Origin: Halomonas sp. SSL-5
Lineage (GTDB): Bacteria > Pseudomonadota > Gammaproteobacteria > Pseudomonadales > Halomonadaceae
Length of the DNA: 64,000 nucleotides
Assembly (NCBI RefSeq): GCF_030708455.1
Contig: NZ_JAUYWF010000011.1
Span: forward strand, 1-64,000
Reading direction: 5' to 3'
Shown one piece after another: positions 42,625 through 51,255 of this stretch. Position 1 is the first letter of the stretch, and every line of letters begins with the position of its first letter. Below the pieces are notes generated by a model. The model was not told the DNA's origin. It did no database searches and was given only the letters and a program-made list of their open reading frames with translations. A program made the position numbers and the translations under genes.

Positions 42625-43353
42625 ATGGGTAGGGCCTTCCAGAACCGCAAGGAATCCATGGCCAAGACGGCCGACGCCAAGACCAAGGTGTACAGCAAGT
42701 ATGGCCGGGAAATCTACGTGGTCGCCAAGCAGGGCGGCACCGACCCCGCCGGCAACCTGAGCCTGCGCGGGCTGATCGAGCGCGCCAAGAAGGACCAGGT
42801 GCCCTCTCACGTCATCGATAAGGCGCTGGACAAGGCCAGCGGCGTGGGCGGTGAGGACTTCTCCCCGGCCCGCTATGAGGGCTTCGGCCCGGGCAACGTG
42901 ATGGTCATCGTCGACTGCCTGACCGACAACCCCAACCGTACCTTCGGCGACGTGCGTGGCTGCTTCACCAAGACCAAGAGCAAGATCGGCACCCCAGGCA
43001 GCGTCAGCCACATGTTCGACCACTGCGCCATCCTGGCCTTCCAGGGCAGCGATGAGGAAGCGGTGCTCGAGGCGCTGATGGAGGCCGATGTCGACGTCAC
43101 CGACATCGAGAACGAGGCGGGCCGGATCACCGTCTTCGCACCACATACCGAGTACGCCAAGGCCAAGCAGACGCTGCTCGACGCCTTCGGGGAGCTCGAT
43201 TTCGAGGTGGACGAGATCCAGTTCGTGCCCCAGACCACCACGCCCATCGAAGGCGACGACGTGGCGATGTTCGAGAAGTTTCTCGACATGCTCAACGAGT
43301 TGGACGACGTGCAGAACGTCTTCCACAACGCCGAAATTGCTAGTGAAGCCTAA
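42625..43353 (+). CDS. YebC/PmpR (TACO1) family protein
   Basis: A 242-residue protein of the YebC family, related to YeeN-type members by the MGR... start and the end [13 protein letters not shown]. YebC proteins were first described as transcription regulators and more recently linked to ribosome function at polyproline stretches; which applies here is not known. Visible core: [23 protein letters not shown], then [35 protein letters not shown] and [12 protein letters not shown]. The ATG at 42625 has only a weak upstream purine tract. It is single, divergent from the M24 gene and closed by a perfect 18-bp hairpin. Confidence 0.9.
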   Translation: MGRAFQNRKESMAKTADAKTKVYSKYGREIYVVAKQGGTDPAGNLSLRGLIERAKKDQVPSHVIDKALDKASGVGGEDFSPARYEGFGPGNVMVIVDCLTDNPNRTFGDVRGCFTKTKSKIGTPGSVSHMFDHCAILAFQGSDEEAVLEALMEADVDVTDIENEAGRITVFAPHTEYAKAKQTLLDAFGELDFEVDEIQFVPQTTTPIEGDDVAMFEKFLDMLNELDDVQNVFHNAEIASEA

Positions 43354-43396
43354 GGCACCTCAACGCCCCGCGCTGTCTTGAAGACAGCGGCTCCAC

Positions 43397-43435
43397 ACGA
43401 CAACGGCCGGCCACCCTGGCCGGCCGTTGTCGTGG
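43397..43435. terminator. Bidirectional terminator, perfect 18-bp stem
   Basis: The stem 43397-43414 pairs perfectly with 43418-43435 around a 3-nt loop (CACGACAACGGCCGGCCA and its complement). It lies between the YebC-family gene and the convergent 81-residue gene and can serve both. No T-run on either side. Confidence 0.7.
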
Positions 43436-43455
43436 TGCATGGCTTGAATGGTGTG

Positions 43456-43701
43456 TCAGTCACGCGTTCCCACGGGAACCATCAGGTGCTGGTAGTCCGT
43501 GCCCTTCCACATCACGTAGGGCCCCCCATTGTGTGGATCGGTCGGGTAGGCCTCGAGCAGTTCCGCCGGGGCGATGAGCATCAGGTGTGGCCCCTCGACG
43601 ACCCACTCATTGTCGTCCGTGGGACCCTCGGCGTAGGGGTCGATATTGCTCGCCCCCTCATCACCGGCCAGCCTCGTCATACCACCATTGAGCTTGATCA
43701 T
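43456..43701 (-). CDS. Small conserved hypothetical protein (81 aa)
   Basis: An 81-residue soluble, acidic protein with a strong GGGAGG ribosome site 9 nt before its ATG. Its C-terminal half (PYVMWKGTDYQHLMVPV preceded by PTDPHNGG) resembles a segment I recall from longer secreted hypothetical proteins (NGGPYVMW...HIMVPV), here free-standing and without signal peptide. No cysteines, no known catalytic motif. The upstream 250 nt hold no further gene I would support. Function unknown. Confidence 0.65.
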   Translation of the reverse strand: MIKLNGGMTRLAGDEGASNIDPYAEGPTDDNEWVVEGPHLMLIAPAELLEAYPTDPHNGGPYVMWKGTDYQHLMVPVGTRD

Positions 43702-43953
43702 TGTCGTCGTCCTCCCAGTGCGGGAGGGAGCATCGCGGCGGTGGCCACGCTATCCATCAGGTCATCGCTAGCAGGGCATACGCCCTCCCGGAACTCCGGA
43801 GTCCTCCCTTGACCGCGTGATTTTCCAATAGTGCATCTCACAGTACAGCACCATGGCCCTGTGGCCGCCAGGCGGAAAGGCAATATCCGTTGAGCGGGTC
43901 AGGCGGGATCATCTCACAGCGCCGATACCTTATCGATCGAGAGGGCGCCGGGT

Positions 43954-44856
43954 TCAGCGCCCCTTCTGGGACTCGTGCCACTCCTCGGCGGCTTCCTCCA
44001 CGCCGGGCTCGTCGCCGCGGTTGAGGGCCGCCTGGCGCTGGGCCTCCTCGTCGCGCACGTCGTCGATCACCGTCATCAGCTCGTCGACATCGACGGGGGT
44101 GGTGTCGTGCACGAAGCGACCGGTGAGGCGACTCTCCGGGTGCAGCTCACCGGCCTCATAGAGTGCCCAGATCTCCTTGCCGTAGTCCGTGGCCAGCAGC
44201 TCGGGGGCGAAGCGCCCGAAGTAGCGGCGCATGTTGTCCACGTCGCGCTCGAACATCCACTCGGCGCTGTTGTTGCCGGCGGCGTCCACCGCCTGGGGCA
44301 GGTCGATGATCACCGGACCGTCGGCGGCCAGCAGCACGTTGAACTCGGAGAGGTCGCCGTGGATCAGGCCGGCACACAGCATCTTGACCACGTCGGCGAG
44401 GATCTTGGCGTAATGCTCGCGGGCCTCCTCGGCGCTCAGGGTCACGTCATCCAGGCGCGGGGCGGTCAGCCCCTCGGCATCACTGATCATCTCCATCAGC
44501 AGCACGCCGTCGATGAAGCCGTAGGGCTTGGGCACCCGCACATCCGCCGCGGCTAGCCGGTAGAGGGCATCGACCTCGGCGTTGAGCCAGGCCTGCTCCT
44601 GCTCCTTCTGGCCGTAGCGGGTCTTCTTGGCCATCGCCCGGGAACGGCGGCTGTTGCGTTCACGCCGGCCCTCCTGGTACTGCACGGCCTGCTTGAAGCT
44701 GCGCTGCTTGGCCTCCTTGAAGACCTTGGCGCAGCGTCGCTCCCCATGGGAACGCACCACATAGACCTGGGCCTCCTTGCCGCTCATCAGCTGGCTCTCG
44801 ACCGCCTCGATCAGGCCGTCGTCCACCAGCGGCTGCAGTCGCTTGGGTATCTTCAT
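43954..44856 (-). CDS. RIO-type serine/threonine protein kinase
   Basis: A 300-residue kinase of the RIO1-like bacterial group. Visible are VESQLMSGKEAQVYVV (the flexible ATP loop), CAKVFKE with the ATP-binding Lys, LLMEMISDAEG (hinge), catalytic loop LIHGDLSEFNVLL and the metal site VIIDLPQAVD. A lysine/arginine-rich stretch (RRERNSRRSRAMAKKTRYGQ) lies between ATP loop and hinge, as in RIO1 proteins. It follows dbpA by 41 nt on the same strand with GGGAG before its ATG. Archaeal and eukaryotic RIO kinases act in small-subunit ribosome maturation; co-transcription with an rRNA helicase fits a ribosome-related role, by inference. Confidence 0.9.
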   Translation of the reverse strand: MKIPKRLQPLVDDGLIEAVESQLMSGKEAQVYVVRSHGERRCAKVFKEAKQRSFKQAVQYQEGRRERNSRRSRAMAKKTRYGQKEQEQAWLNAEVDALYRLAAADVRVPKPYGFIDGVLLMEMISDAEGLTAPRLDDVTLSAEEAREHYAKILADVVKMLCAGLIHGDLSEFNVLLAADGPVIIDLPQAVDAAGNNSAEWMFERDVDNMRRYFGRFAPELLATDYGKEIWALYEAGELHPESRLTGRFVHDTTPVDVDELMTVIDDVRDEEAQRQAALNRGDEPGVEEAAEEWHESQKGR

Positions 44857-44897
44857 CTATTCTCCCGGTAGTGCCGAACCGTGTTGCCGAGTGGGGG

Positions 44898-46301
44898 TCA
44901 GCGGCTGATGCGCCGGGCGCGAAAGCTGCGCCCCTTGATCCTGCCATTGGCCAGCCGCTCGAGGGCCTGATCGGCCACCTCGCGTCGCACGGCCACGTAG
45001 GCACTGTTGGCCAGCACCTTGATCTTGCCCACCTGGTCGCCGGCCAGGCCCGCCTCGCCGGTCAGCGCACCGAGGATGTCGCCGGGGCGCACCTTGTGCT
45101 TCTTGCCGCCGCCGATCTGCAGGGTCGCCATGGGCGGCACCAGGGGTTCGCGGGCGAGCACCGCGCGCGACGGCAGGCTGGCCTCCTCCAGGGGCTCGCC
45201 GAGAAAGTCGGTGAGGCGCGCCAGCCGGTAATCCTCGCCCTGACCGACCAGGGTGCAGGCGATCCCGGCGCTGCCCGCCCGGCCGGTACGCCCGACCCGG
45301 TGCACGTGCACCTCCAGGTCCCGGGCGATGTGGTAGTTGAACACCGCATCCAGCTCGGCGATATCGAGCCCGCGGGCGGCCACATCGGTGGCCACCAGGA
45401 TCGAGGCGCTGCGGTTGGCGAACAGCACCAGCAGCCGGTCGCGGTCGGGCTGTTCCAGGTCGCCGTGCAGCGCCAGCGCGCCGAAGCCCGCCGCGTTCAA
45501 CGCCTGGGCCACTTCGTCGGTCTCGCGCTTGGTGTTGCAGAACACCACGCTGGACACCGGGCGGAAGTGCAGCAGCAGCCGGCACAGCCCCTCCAGGCGC
45601 GCCTCGTCGCCATCATTCACCCGGTAGACCCGCTCGTGGATGCTGCTGGCGTTGTGGGTCTCGGCCACTTCCACCGTCACCGGTTCGCGGGTCTGCGCCT
45701 CGGCCAAGGGCCGCACGGCGTCGGAGAAGGTCGCGCTGAACAGCAGCGTCTGGCGACTGGCCGGGGTCCCGGCGACGATCGCTTCCAGGCTCGCCTGGAA
45801 GCCCATGTCGAGCATGCGATCGGCCTCGTCCAGCACCAGGGTCGCCAGCCCATCCAGCCGGAGTGAGCCCTTGCGCAGGTGCTCCTCCACCCGGCCCGGG
45901 GTACCCACGACGATATGCGCACCGTGCTCCAGGGAGGCGAGCTGCGGGCCGAAGGGCGCGCCGCCGCACAGGGTCAGCACCTTGACGTTGGGCAGGCTGC
46001 GCGCCAGCCGGCGCAGCTCGCCGGCCACCTGGTCGGCGAGCTCGCGGGTCGGGCAGAGCACCAGCCCCTGCACCCGAAAGCTGGAGAGCTCGAGTCGCGA
46101 GAGCAGCCCCAGGCCGAAGGCGGCGGTCTTGCCGGAGCCCGTCTTCGCCTGGGCGATCACGTCGCGGCCGGCCAGGATCGGCGGCAGGCTCTCGGCCTGG
46201 ATCGGCGTCATGGCGGTGAAGCCCAGAGAAGCCAGGTTATCGAGCAGCTCCGGCGCCAGCGGCAGCGCGGCGAAGGCGGTATCGGAAGAGGTATCAGACA
46301 A
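44898..46301 (-). CDS. dbpA: 23S rRNA-specific DEAD-box helicase DbpA
   Basis: ATP-dependent RNA helicase acting in large ribosomal subunit assembly on helix 92 of 23S rRNA. The 467-residue protein has the full DEAD set: Q motif (GFTAMTPIQAESLPPIL), AKTGSGKT, PTRELADQ, VLDEADRMLDMGF, SAT, ATDVAARGLD and HRVGRTGRAG. Its C-terminal RNA-recognition domain (GGKKHKVRPGDILGALTG, ending GRIKGRSFRAR) is typical of DbpA. The start is a TTG at 46301 with CAGGAT upstream, giving MSDTSSDTAFAALPL. First gene of an operon with the RIO kinase. Confidence 0.95.
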   Translation of the reverse strand: MSDTSSDTAFAALPLAPELLDNLASLGFTAMTPIQAESLPPILAGRDVIAQAKTGSGKTAAFGLGLLSRLELSSFRVQGLVLCPTRELADQVAGELRRLARSLPNVKVLTLCGGAPFGPQLASLEHGAHIVVGTPGRVEEHLRKGSLRLDGLATLVLDEADRMLDMGFQASLEAIVAGTPASRQTLLFSATFSDAVRPLAEAQTREPVTVEVAETHNASSIHERVYRVNDGDEARLEGLCRLLLHFRPVSSVVFCNTKRETDEVAQALNAAGFGALALHGDLEQPDRDRLLVLFANRSASILVATDVAARGLDIAELDAVFNYHIARDLEVHVHRVGRTGRAGSAGIACTLVGQGEDYRLARLTDFLGEPLEEASLPSRAVLAREPLVPPMATLQIGGGKKHKVRPGDILGALTGEAGLAGDQVGKIKVLANSAYVAVRREVADQALERLANGRIKGRSFRARRISR

Positions 46302-46600
46302 GGAAACATCCTGCAGAAAGCGGCCACCGGGAACAGCGGGCGAGCCAGGGTCGTAAGCGAGCGACGGCGAAGGCCGAGCGGCGTGAGCCGGGGAAGCGGA
46401 AAAACGGAAGACCTGCAGGATAACAGAAAGCCAACGGCCACGCTGCGCCGTTGTGGGAGCAGGATGTATCGGCGCTAGCGGTGGTACTGAAGAGGCCAGG
46501 CGCCGCCATCATCGAGGCATGGAATCGGCGGGGGCTGGGCTCCCCAAAGGGGCGGCTGCGGCTCTGCTATGATGGGCGCTTAACTATAAACAAAAACCCC

Positions 46601-46642
46601 GTGCACAACGCCCCATGCACAAAGCCCCATGCACAAAGCCCA
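46601..46642 (+). repeat. Three tandem 14-bp repeats at the 5' end of a GGDEF gene
   Basis: Three adjacent 14-nt units: GTGCACAACGCCCC, ATGCACAAAGCCCC and ATGCACAAAGCCCA. Each starts with a possible start codon, in three different frames. In the rest of 46302-46683 I see a TATGAT hexamer at 46568 but no other supported feature. Confidence 0.8.
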
Positions 46643-46683
46643 ATGCCCCCGAGCGCTTCGGGGCCCTGAAAAGTTGCCGTGTC

Positions 46684-47892
46684 ATGCCAAAGCCAGCCGA
46701 CGAGAGCCCAGCCCCCACGCCACAGCGCCGCCAGCCCACCCCCAGCCCGCCCTTCATGACCCCCCGCGCCAGCGGGGAGTTGCGCGCCAACCTTACCTCG
46801 ATCCGCGATACCTTCAGCAACCGCCACCATTCGCTGGACTTCGCCTACTCCCATGCCCACTACCTGCGCAACCGGGTGCTGGCCGTGGGCGTTATCTTCC
46901 TGCTGCTCTCCCCGCTGTGGGCCCTGGTGGATGCGGTGATGCTGCCGCGCGAACTGCTCGATACCACCCTGATGGGCCGCGGCCTGCTGCTGGCGGGGCT
47001 GGCCGGTGTGCTGCTGCTGGCCAAGCTCAGCCGCGAGCGGATCGGGCGCATTCGCCTGAGTGCCGGCCTGCTGCTGGCGCTGCCGGCGGCCTTCTATGCG
47101 CTGATCCTGATCCTGCTGCCCAACGACGAGGTCGTGCGCCTGGCGGGCTATGCCTTCATCCCTTTCCTGCTGGTGGCCGCGCTGAGCATCTTTCCCTTCA
47201 CCCTGGTCGAGTCGCTTGCCGCCGGCATCGCCCTGCTCTGGCTGCTGGCCTTCGCCCAGATGGTCGACGGCAGCTGGCTGACCCCGGCGGGGCTCGAGGG
47301 CCTATGGCTGCTCGCCAGCCTGCTGGTGGTCTCCCTGGCGGCCAACCACTTCCAGCTCAGCCTGCTGATGCGGGTCTACCGCCAGGCCACCCACGCCCCC
47401 CTCACCGGGCTGCTCAACCGCGGCGCACTGAACCTGCACCTGAACAAGCTCCAGGCCTGGCGCCACGCGGAGGACGCGGGGGGCAACCCCCCGGCGTGTG
47501 CGGTGCTGATGATGGATATCGACCACTTCAAGAAGATCAACGACACCCACGGCCACTCCGTAGGCGACCTGATACTGAGCGAATTCGCCCGCGTGGTGAC
47601 GGCACAGACTCGCACCGACGACTGCGTGGCCCGCTACGGCGGCGAGGAGTTCGTGGTGCTGCTCCTCAATGCCGACCGCGCCCGGGCCCAGGACGTGGCG
47701 GAGCGCATCCGCGAGGCCGTCGAGCGGCACCATTTCCCCGACCATGACCATCAGCGCGTGCCGGTCACCACCAGCATCGGCGTGGCCGGCCTGCAGGATG
47801 ATGAAGCGCCGCAGCAGGCCCTGGAGCGCGCCGACGCCGCCCTCTATCGCGCCAAGGAGGCGGGACGCAACCGGGTCATGAACGCGGCCTGA
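46684..47892 (+). CDS. Membrane diguanylate cyclase (multi-span sensor-GGEEF)
   Basis: A c-di-GMP-synthesising enzyme of about 402 residues. Six or so hydrophobic segments between about 63 and 229 (for example VLAVGVIFLLLSPLWALVDA, then LLLALPAAFYALILILLP) form a MASE-like membrane sensor. They are followed directly by a GGDEF domain with THAPLTGLLNRGAL, MDIDHFKKINDTHGH and the active motif RYGGEEF near residue 318. An I-site RTDD is five residues before it. No PAS or EAL. The start is unclear: in-frame ATGs at 46615 (inside a tandem repeat), 46684 and 46756 all lack a good ribosome site; I take the middle one. Gene is single. Confidence 0.85.
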   Translation: MPKPADESPAPTPQRRQPTPSPPFMTPRASGELRANLTSIRDTFSNRHHSLDFAYSHAHYLRNRVLAVGVIFLLLSPLWALVDAVMLPRELLDTTLMGRGLLLAGLAGVLLLAKLSRERIGRIRLSAGLLLALPAAFYALILILLPNDEVVRLAGYAFIPFLLVAALSIFPFTLVESLAAGIALLWLLAFAQMVDGSWLTPAGLEGLWLLASLLVVSLAANHFQLSLLMRVYRQATHAPLTGLLNRGALNLHLNKLQAWRHAEDAGGNPPACAVLMMDIDHFKKINDTHGHSVGDLILSEFARVVTAQTRTDDCVARYGGEEFVVLLLNADRARAQDVAERIREAVERHHFPDHDHQRVPVTTSIGVAGLQDDEAPQQALERADAALYRAKEAGRNRVMNAA

Positions 47893-48007
47893 GCGGCAAC
47901 GCGACCGATAGCAACGACGACGTCGTCGCGCTAGACGACCTGGTCGAGTCCATCAACCATCAAGGTAGTCGAGCCGGGCCTTCGCGATACCGCTGTCTTG
48001 CCTGGTC

Positions 48008-48400
48008 TCAGCCCAGGGCGACGCGAATCTTCTCGGCGGTCGCCGCCAGCTCGGCCGGCTCGGCCATGGGCAGGTTCTCCACCTGGATATCGCTCATCGC
48101 ATCCAGCGGCGTCAGGTGGACATGCACATGGGGCACCTCCAGGCCGACGATCAGCATGCCCACGCGCTGGCAGGGGAAGGCCTGCTTGATCGCCTTGGCC
48201 AGGCGCCGCGACACCGTCATCAGGTGCTGATAGAGCGGCTCGGGCAGGTCATCCCAGTGGTCGACCTCCGCGCGGGGAATCACCAGCACGTGGCCGGGCT
48301 TCATCGGCTGGATGGTCATGATGACCACGCACTGGTCATCCTCGTGCACGAAGTGCCCCGGGATCTCGCCCTGGATGATGCGGGTAAAGATGCTGGCCAT
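48008..48400 (-). CDS. HIT-family nucleotide hydrolase/transferase
   Basis: A 130-residue histidine-triad protein. The active motif is VPHVHVHLTP (His-x-His-x-His), preceded by IPRAEVDHWDDLPEP and an N-terminal IFTRIIQGEIPGHFVHEDD typical of HINT-like enzymes that cleave nucleoside phosphoramidates. The exact substrate cannot be told. AGGAGG precedes the ATG at 48400. In the 115 nt between it and the convergent GGDEF gene there is a perfect 14-nt palindrome (CGACGACGTCGTCG, 47915-47928) but no gene. Confidence 0.9.
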   Translation of the reverse strand: MASIFTRIIQGEIPGHFVHEDDQCVVIMTIQPMKPGHVLVIPRAEVDHWDDLPEPLYQHLMTVSRRLAKAIKQAFPCQRVGMLIVGLEVPHVHVHLTPLDAMSDIQVENLPMAEPAELAATAEKIRVALG

Positions 48401-48548
48401 GGTGCCCTCCTGGCGATAGCGGGTAAGTAATGACTAACGTCGACTGTAGCGACGGCGGCGATCCGGTATGCTGGTCGAGGCAGTACCGCATGACCAAGGA
48501 GCAGAATACACGATCGATCATTCAATCCAAGCCAGCACGGAGGTTCAC

Positions 48549-48866
48549 ATGAAGGTCTATAAACCTGAATGGCGGTGCACGTTTAGCGTAAACGAAGGCG
48601 CGGATGACACGGCCGGCTGGAAGGAGCGGATCGCCTGGCAACTGCGCGACCTCGCCGACCGGCTGGAAGGTGGCGGCAGGACCCTGAAGATCGACTGCGA
48701 TGTGGTCCCGGCGGTGAGCCGGGAGGATGTGGATACCTGTCTCGGCAAGGGCTTCGCCGTGACCCAGGGGCTGCTCACCCAGCTCGCTCACCAGGCGGCC
48801 TGCGAAGACGTGATGCGCGATGCCAAGGCAGAGCTGTTCGAGGAGGAGGGCGCCTCGCGACACTGA
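48549..48866 (+). CDS. Small hypothetical protein (105 aa)
   Basis: A 105-residue soluble acidic protein beginning MKVYKPEWRCTFSVNEGADD, with an amphipathic helical middle (WKERIAWQLRDLADRLEGGG) and a segment KIDCDVVPAVSREDVDTCLG. The ribosome site GGAGG lies 6 nt before the ATG at 48549, and codon use matches the neighbours, so coding is likely. I do not recognise a family. It stands alone between the divergent HIT gene and the LD-carboxypeptidase-like gene. Confidence 0.65.
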   Translation: MKVYKPEWRCTFSVNEGADDTAGWKERIAWQLRDLADRLEGGGRTLKIDCDVVPAVSREDVDTCLGKGFAVTQGLLTQLAHQAACEDVMRDAKAELFEEEGASRH

Positions 48867-48992
48867 GGCCTCCCGCTCCTTCCACACCCCGGGCCTGCGC
48901 TCGGGGTGTTTTCGTTTCACGCCGGCGGCCGGGATGCGCGGCGGCCACAGGCATGGCATCCTCGGGGCCTCCACCCCCGCCGGACCCGCCCC

Positions 48993-49886
48993 ATGTCGCT
49001 CGCCATCAGCCTGATCGCCCCCTCATCCATCACCGACGACGCCGCCGTGGCGCGCGGCATCCGGGGGCTGGAATCGCTGGGCGTCAGGGTCCACTGCCCC
49101 GAACCGCTGCAGCGGCCCTGCCGCTACCTGGCCGGCTCCCGCGCGTGGCGCCTGGACCAGCTGCATGCCGCCTACGACGACCCCGAGACCCAGGCGGTGT
49201 GGGCGATCCGCGGCGGCTACGGCGCCGCCCAGCTGCTCGACGGCATCGACTGGGCGCGGCTTTCCGCCAACCCCAAGCCGCTGGTCGGCTATTCCGACGT
49301 CACCGTGCTGCTCGACCACTGGCATCGCCACGGCCTGCCGGCCATCCACGGCCAGGTGGTCAAGGCCGCCGGCGGCCTGCTCGACGCCAGTAGCGACGGG
49401 GAGGAACGCGAGGCACTGCGGCGCCAGCTCCGCGAGACCCTGGCGCTGATCGACGGCCCCACCGCCCTCGACTACCCTCTCTCCGCCTGGGGCGGGGCGC
49501 CCGATACGCTCGCGGGCCCCCTGGCCGGCGGCAACCTCACCACCCTGGCCAGCCTGGTGGGCACCCCCGCCGCCTTCCATGCCCCGCCCGGCGCGCTGGT
49601 GATCCTCGAGGATGTAGGCGAGCCCTGGTACCGCCTGGAGCGCGCGCTCTGGCAGCTGGTGCAGGGCGGTGCCCTGGACCGGGCCGCCGCGGTGTGCCTG
49701 GGCACCTTCGAGGGCTGCCCGCCCTGGGGCAACGAACGGCTCGAGGCGATCCTCGCCGAGACCCTGGCGCCGCTGAGCCTGCCGCTCTACCACGGCCTGC
49801 CCGTCGGCCATGGGCTGCACAACCGCCCCTGGCGCTACGGCGCCATCGGGCATATCGGCCAGGGCCGACTCGTCGTGGCGGGCTGA
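48993..49886 (+). CDS. S66-family LD-carboxypeptidase-like protein
   Basis: Serine peptidase of the LD-carboxypeptidase A family, which in E. coli trims the terminal D-Ala from muropeptide tetrapeptides during peptidoglycan recycling in the cytoplasm. The 297-residue protein shows WAIRGGYGAAQLLDGIDW, nucleophile Ser in LVGYSDVTVLL, AGGNLTTLASLVGTP, Glu in LEDVGEPWYRLER and His in GLPVGHGLHNRP, giving the Ser-Glu-His triad. No signal peptide. I start at the ATG at 48993 (MSLAISLIAPSS), the usual family start, although its ribosome site is weak. Confidence 0.9.
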   Translation: MSLAISLIAPSSITDDAAVARGIRGLESLGVRVHCPEPLQRPCRYLAGSRAWRLDQLHAAYDDPETQAVWAIRGGYGAAQLLDGIDWARLSANPKPLVGYSDVTVLLDHWHRHGLPAIHGQVVKAAGGLLDASSDGEEREALRRQLRETLALIDGPTALDYPLSAWGGAPDTLAGPLAGGNLTTLASLVGTPAAFHAPPGALVILEDVGEPWYRLERALWQLVQGGALDRAAAVCLGTFEGCPPWGNERLEAILAETLAPLSLPLYHGLPVGHGLHNRPWRYGAIGHIGQGRLVVAG

Positions 49887-49984
49887 CGCCAGAGCCAACG
49901 AAGACCGGCCCGGCGCCCTGCGGGAGAGTCCTTGCATAAGTTTGTCGCGATCTAGCGCCCATCGTCGCCCATCTTCGAGATCGC

Positions 49985-50013
49985 TTGCGTGGCCGCCGGT
50001 GAGTGGTTACTAT
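49985..50013 (+). promoter_or_regulatory. Putative sigma70 promoter of the RlpA-like gene
   Basis: TTGCGT (49985-49990), exactly 17 nt spacer, TACTAT (50008-50013). Predicted 5' UTR is about 100 nt. Nothing else is seen in 49887-50120. Confidence 0.55.
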
Positions 50014-50120
50014 TTGTGCAACGCAGCGGGAGGCAAACCCTGCCCCGCCCTGCATCGTGCTGACTCACGTGGCATCGTGAAAAGCACTCATCGCACAAGC
50101 GAACACGTGAGGAAACACCG

Positions 50121-50492
50121 ATGGTAAGCCGAACGCCCCTGTTCCTGACCTGCTGTATGGCAGGCCTCCTGACCCTCGGCACTGTAACGACTGCCAGCGC
50201 CGAGACTCAGAAGGGATACGCCTCCTACTACGCCGACAAGTTCCAGGGCCGTACCACCGCCAGTGGCACGCCCTTCGACCAGAATCAGCTCACCGCCGCC
50301 CACCGCCACCTGCCCTTCGGCACCGAGGTGGTGGTGAAGCGCCCGGACACCGGCCAGGAGGTCAAGGTGGTGATCAATGACCGCGGCCCCTTCGTGAAGG
50401 GCCGCATCATCGACCTCTCCAAGCGTGCCGCCAAGAAGCTGGGCCTGCTCAACCGCGGCGTCGCCCCGGTGATGATCACCCAGATCAACTGA
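50121..50492 (+). CDS. Short secreted RlpA-like double-psi beta-barrel protein
   Basis: A 123-residue exported protein. Signal peptide LFLTCCMAGLLTLGTVTTASA is cut before ETQKGYASYYADK. The mature part is one RlpA-type double-psi barrel: GYASYYADKFQGRTTASGTPF, LTAAHRHLPFGTEVVV and VVINDRGPFVKGRIIDLSKRAA with the catalytic-type Asp. RlpA proteins are septal lytic transglycosylases acting on denuded glycan strands; this one lacks a lipobox and the C-terminal SPOR domain, so septal targeting is not expected. The ATG at 50121 follows GAGGAA. Its last 8 bases overlap the convergent argO 3' end. Confidence 0.88.
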   Translation: MVSRTPLFLTCCMAGLLTLGTVTTASAETQKGYASYYADKFQGRTTASGTPFDQNQLTAAHRHLPFGTEVVVKRPDTGQEVKVVINDRGPFVKGRIIDLSKRAAKKLGLLNRGVAPVMITQIN

Positions 50493-51117
50493 TCCCCGCC
50501 ATGGCGGGCGACATCCCTGGGCCGCTCGCCAGTTGAACCGCGATGGCGGCCATCATCACCCCGATGGCGCCATCGATGGCCCGCCACGCCGCCGGCTTCT
50601 TCAGCCACGGCGCCAGCGCCGCCCCGCCCCAGGCCAGCAGGCTGAACCACAGGATCGATGCCGACCCCGCCCCGGCTAGGAAGGCCGCGGTGCTGCTTTG
50701 CTGTGCCCCCACCGCCGGAATCAGCAGCAGGGTATCCAGGTAGACCTGGGGATTGAGCAGGGTCACCGCCAGGGTGGCCAGGATCACCCGACGCCGTCCC
50801 GGTGTCGCCACCGCCTCGCCATCCAGCCCCTGGCGCCCGGTGGCCGCCCGCCACAATGCCTGGGCGGCCAACCAGCCAAGAAACACCACCCCGGCCCAGC
50901 GCATCGCCTCCATGGCCTGGGGCACGGTCAGCAGCAGTGCCGAGACGCCAAGCATGCCCGCGCTGAACAGCAGCAGGTCGCTTACCATGCACAGCCCGGC
51001 CGACCACCACTGGTGCTGACGACGGATCGCCACCCCCAGCACATAGGCGTTCTGGGCGCCGATCGCCATGATGATCCCGCCGCACACCACCAGCCCGGTC
51101 AGGTAACTCTCCAGCAT
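50485..51117 (-). CDS. argO: LysE/ArgO-family basic amino acid exporter
   Basis: A 210-residue inner-membrane exporter with six hydrophobic segments. Family motifs are GGIIMAIGAQNAYVLGVAIRR at the N-terminus and LLNPQVYLDTLLLIPAVGAQ in the centre. It is divergent from a LysR gene of the ArgP/LysG type, the arrangement known for argO-argP and lysE-lysG, so it probably exports arginine and/or lysine when their level rises. AAGGGAG lies directly before the ATG at 51117. The specific substrate is inferred from context. Confidence 0.85.
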   Translation of the reverse strand: MLESYLTGLVVCGGIIMAIGAQNAYVLGVAIRRQHQWWSAGLCMVSDLLLFSAGMLGVSALLLTVPQAMEAMRWAGVVFLGWLAAQALWRAATGRQGLDGEAVATPGRRRVILATLAVTLLNPQVYLDTLLLIPAVGAQQSSTAAFLAGAGSASILWFSLLAWGGAALAPWLKKPAAWRAIDGAIGVMMAAIAVQLASGPGMSPAMAGIS

Positions 51118-51255
51118 CTCCCTTGCTCCCGTCGCGTGTTCGATGGCGCTCAGCCTAGCCGATGCCGATCATGCGCAAAAATCATCCTGTTAATACAGCA
51201 TCAGTTTTTCTTATGATCATGTTACAAGATCAAGGCACAACAAGGAGACCCTGCG

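Noticed and set aside
43698-43883. 61-codon frame upstream of and overlapping the 81-residue gene by ATGA
   Set aside because: No ribosome site at its ATG and no protein-like pattern in the first half; the overlap alone is not enough.
46601-46642. CRISPR-like array
   Set aside because: Direct tandem 14-mers without spacers; no cas gene in the window.
47915-47928. Perfect palindrome CGACGACGTCGTCG as terminator or operator
   Set aside because: Simple repetitive composition, no T-run and no adjacent promoter; may be chance in GC-rich DNA.
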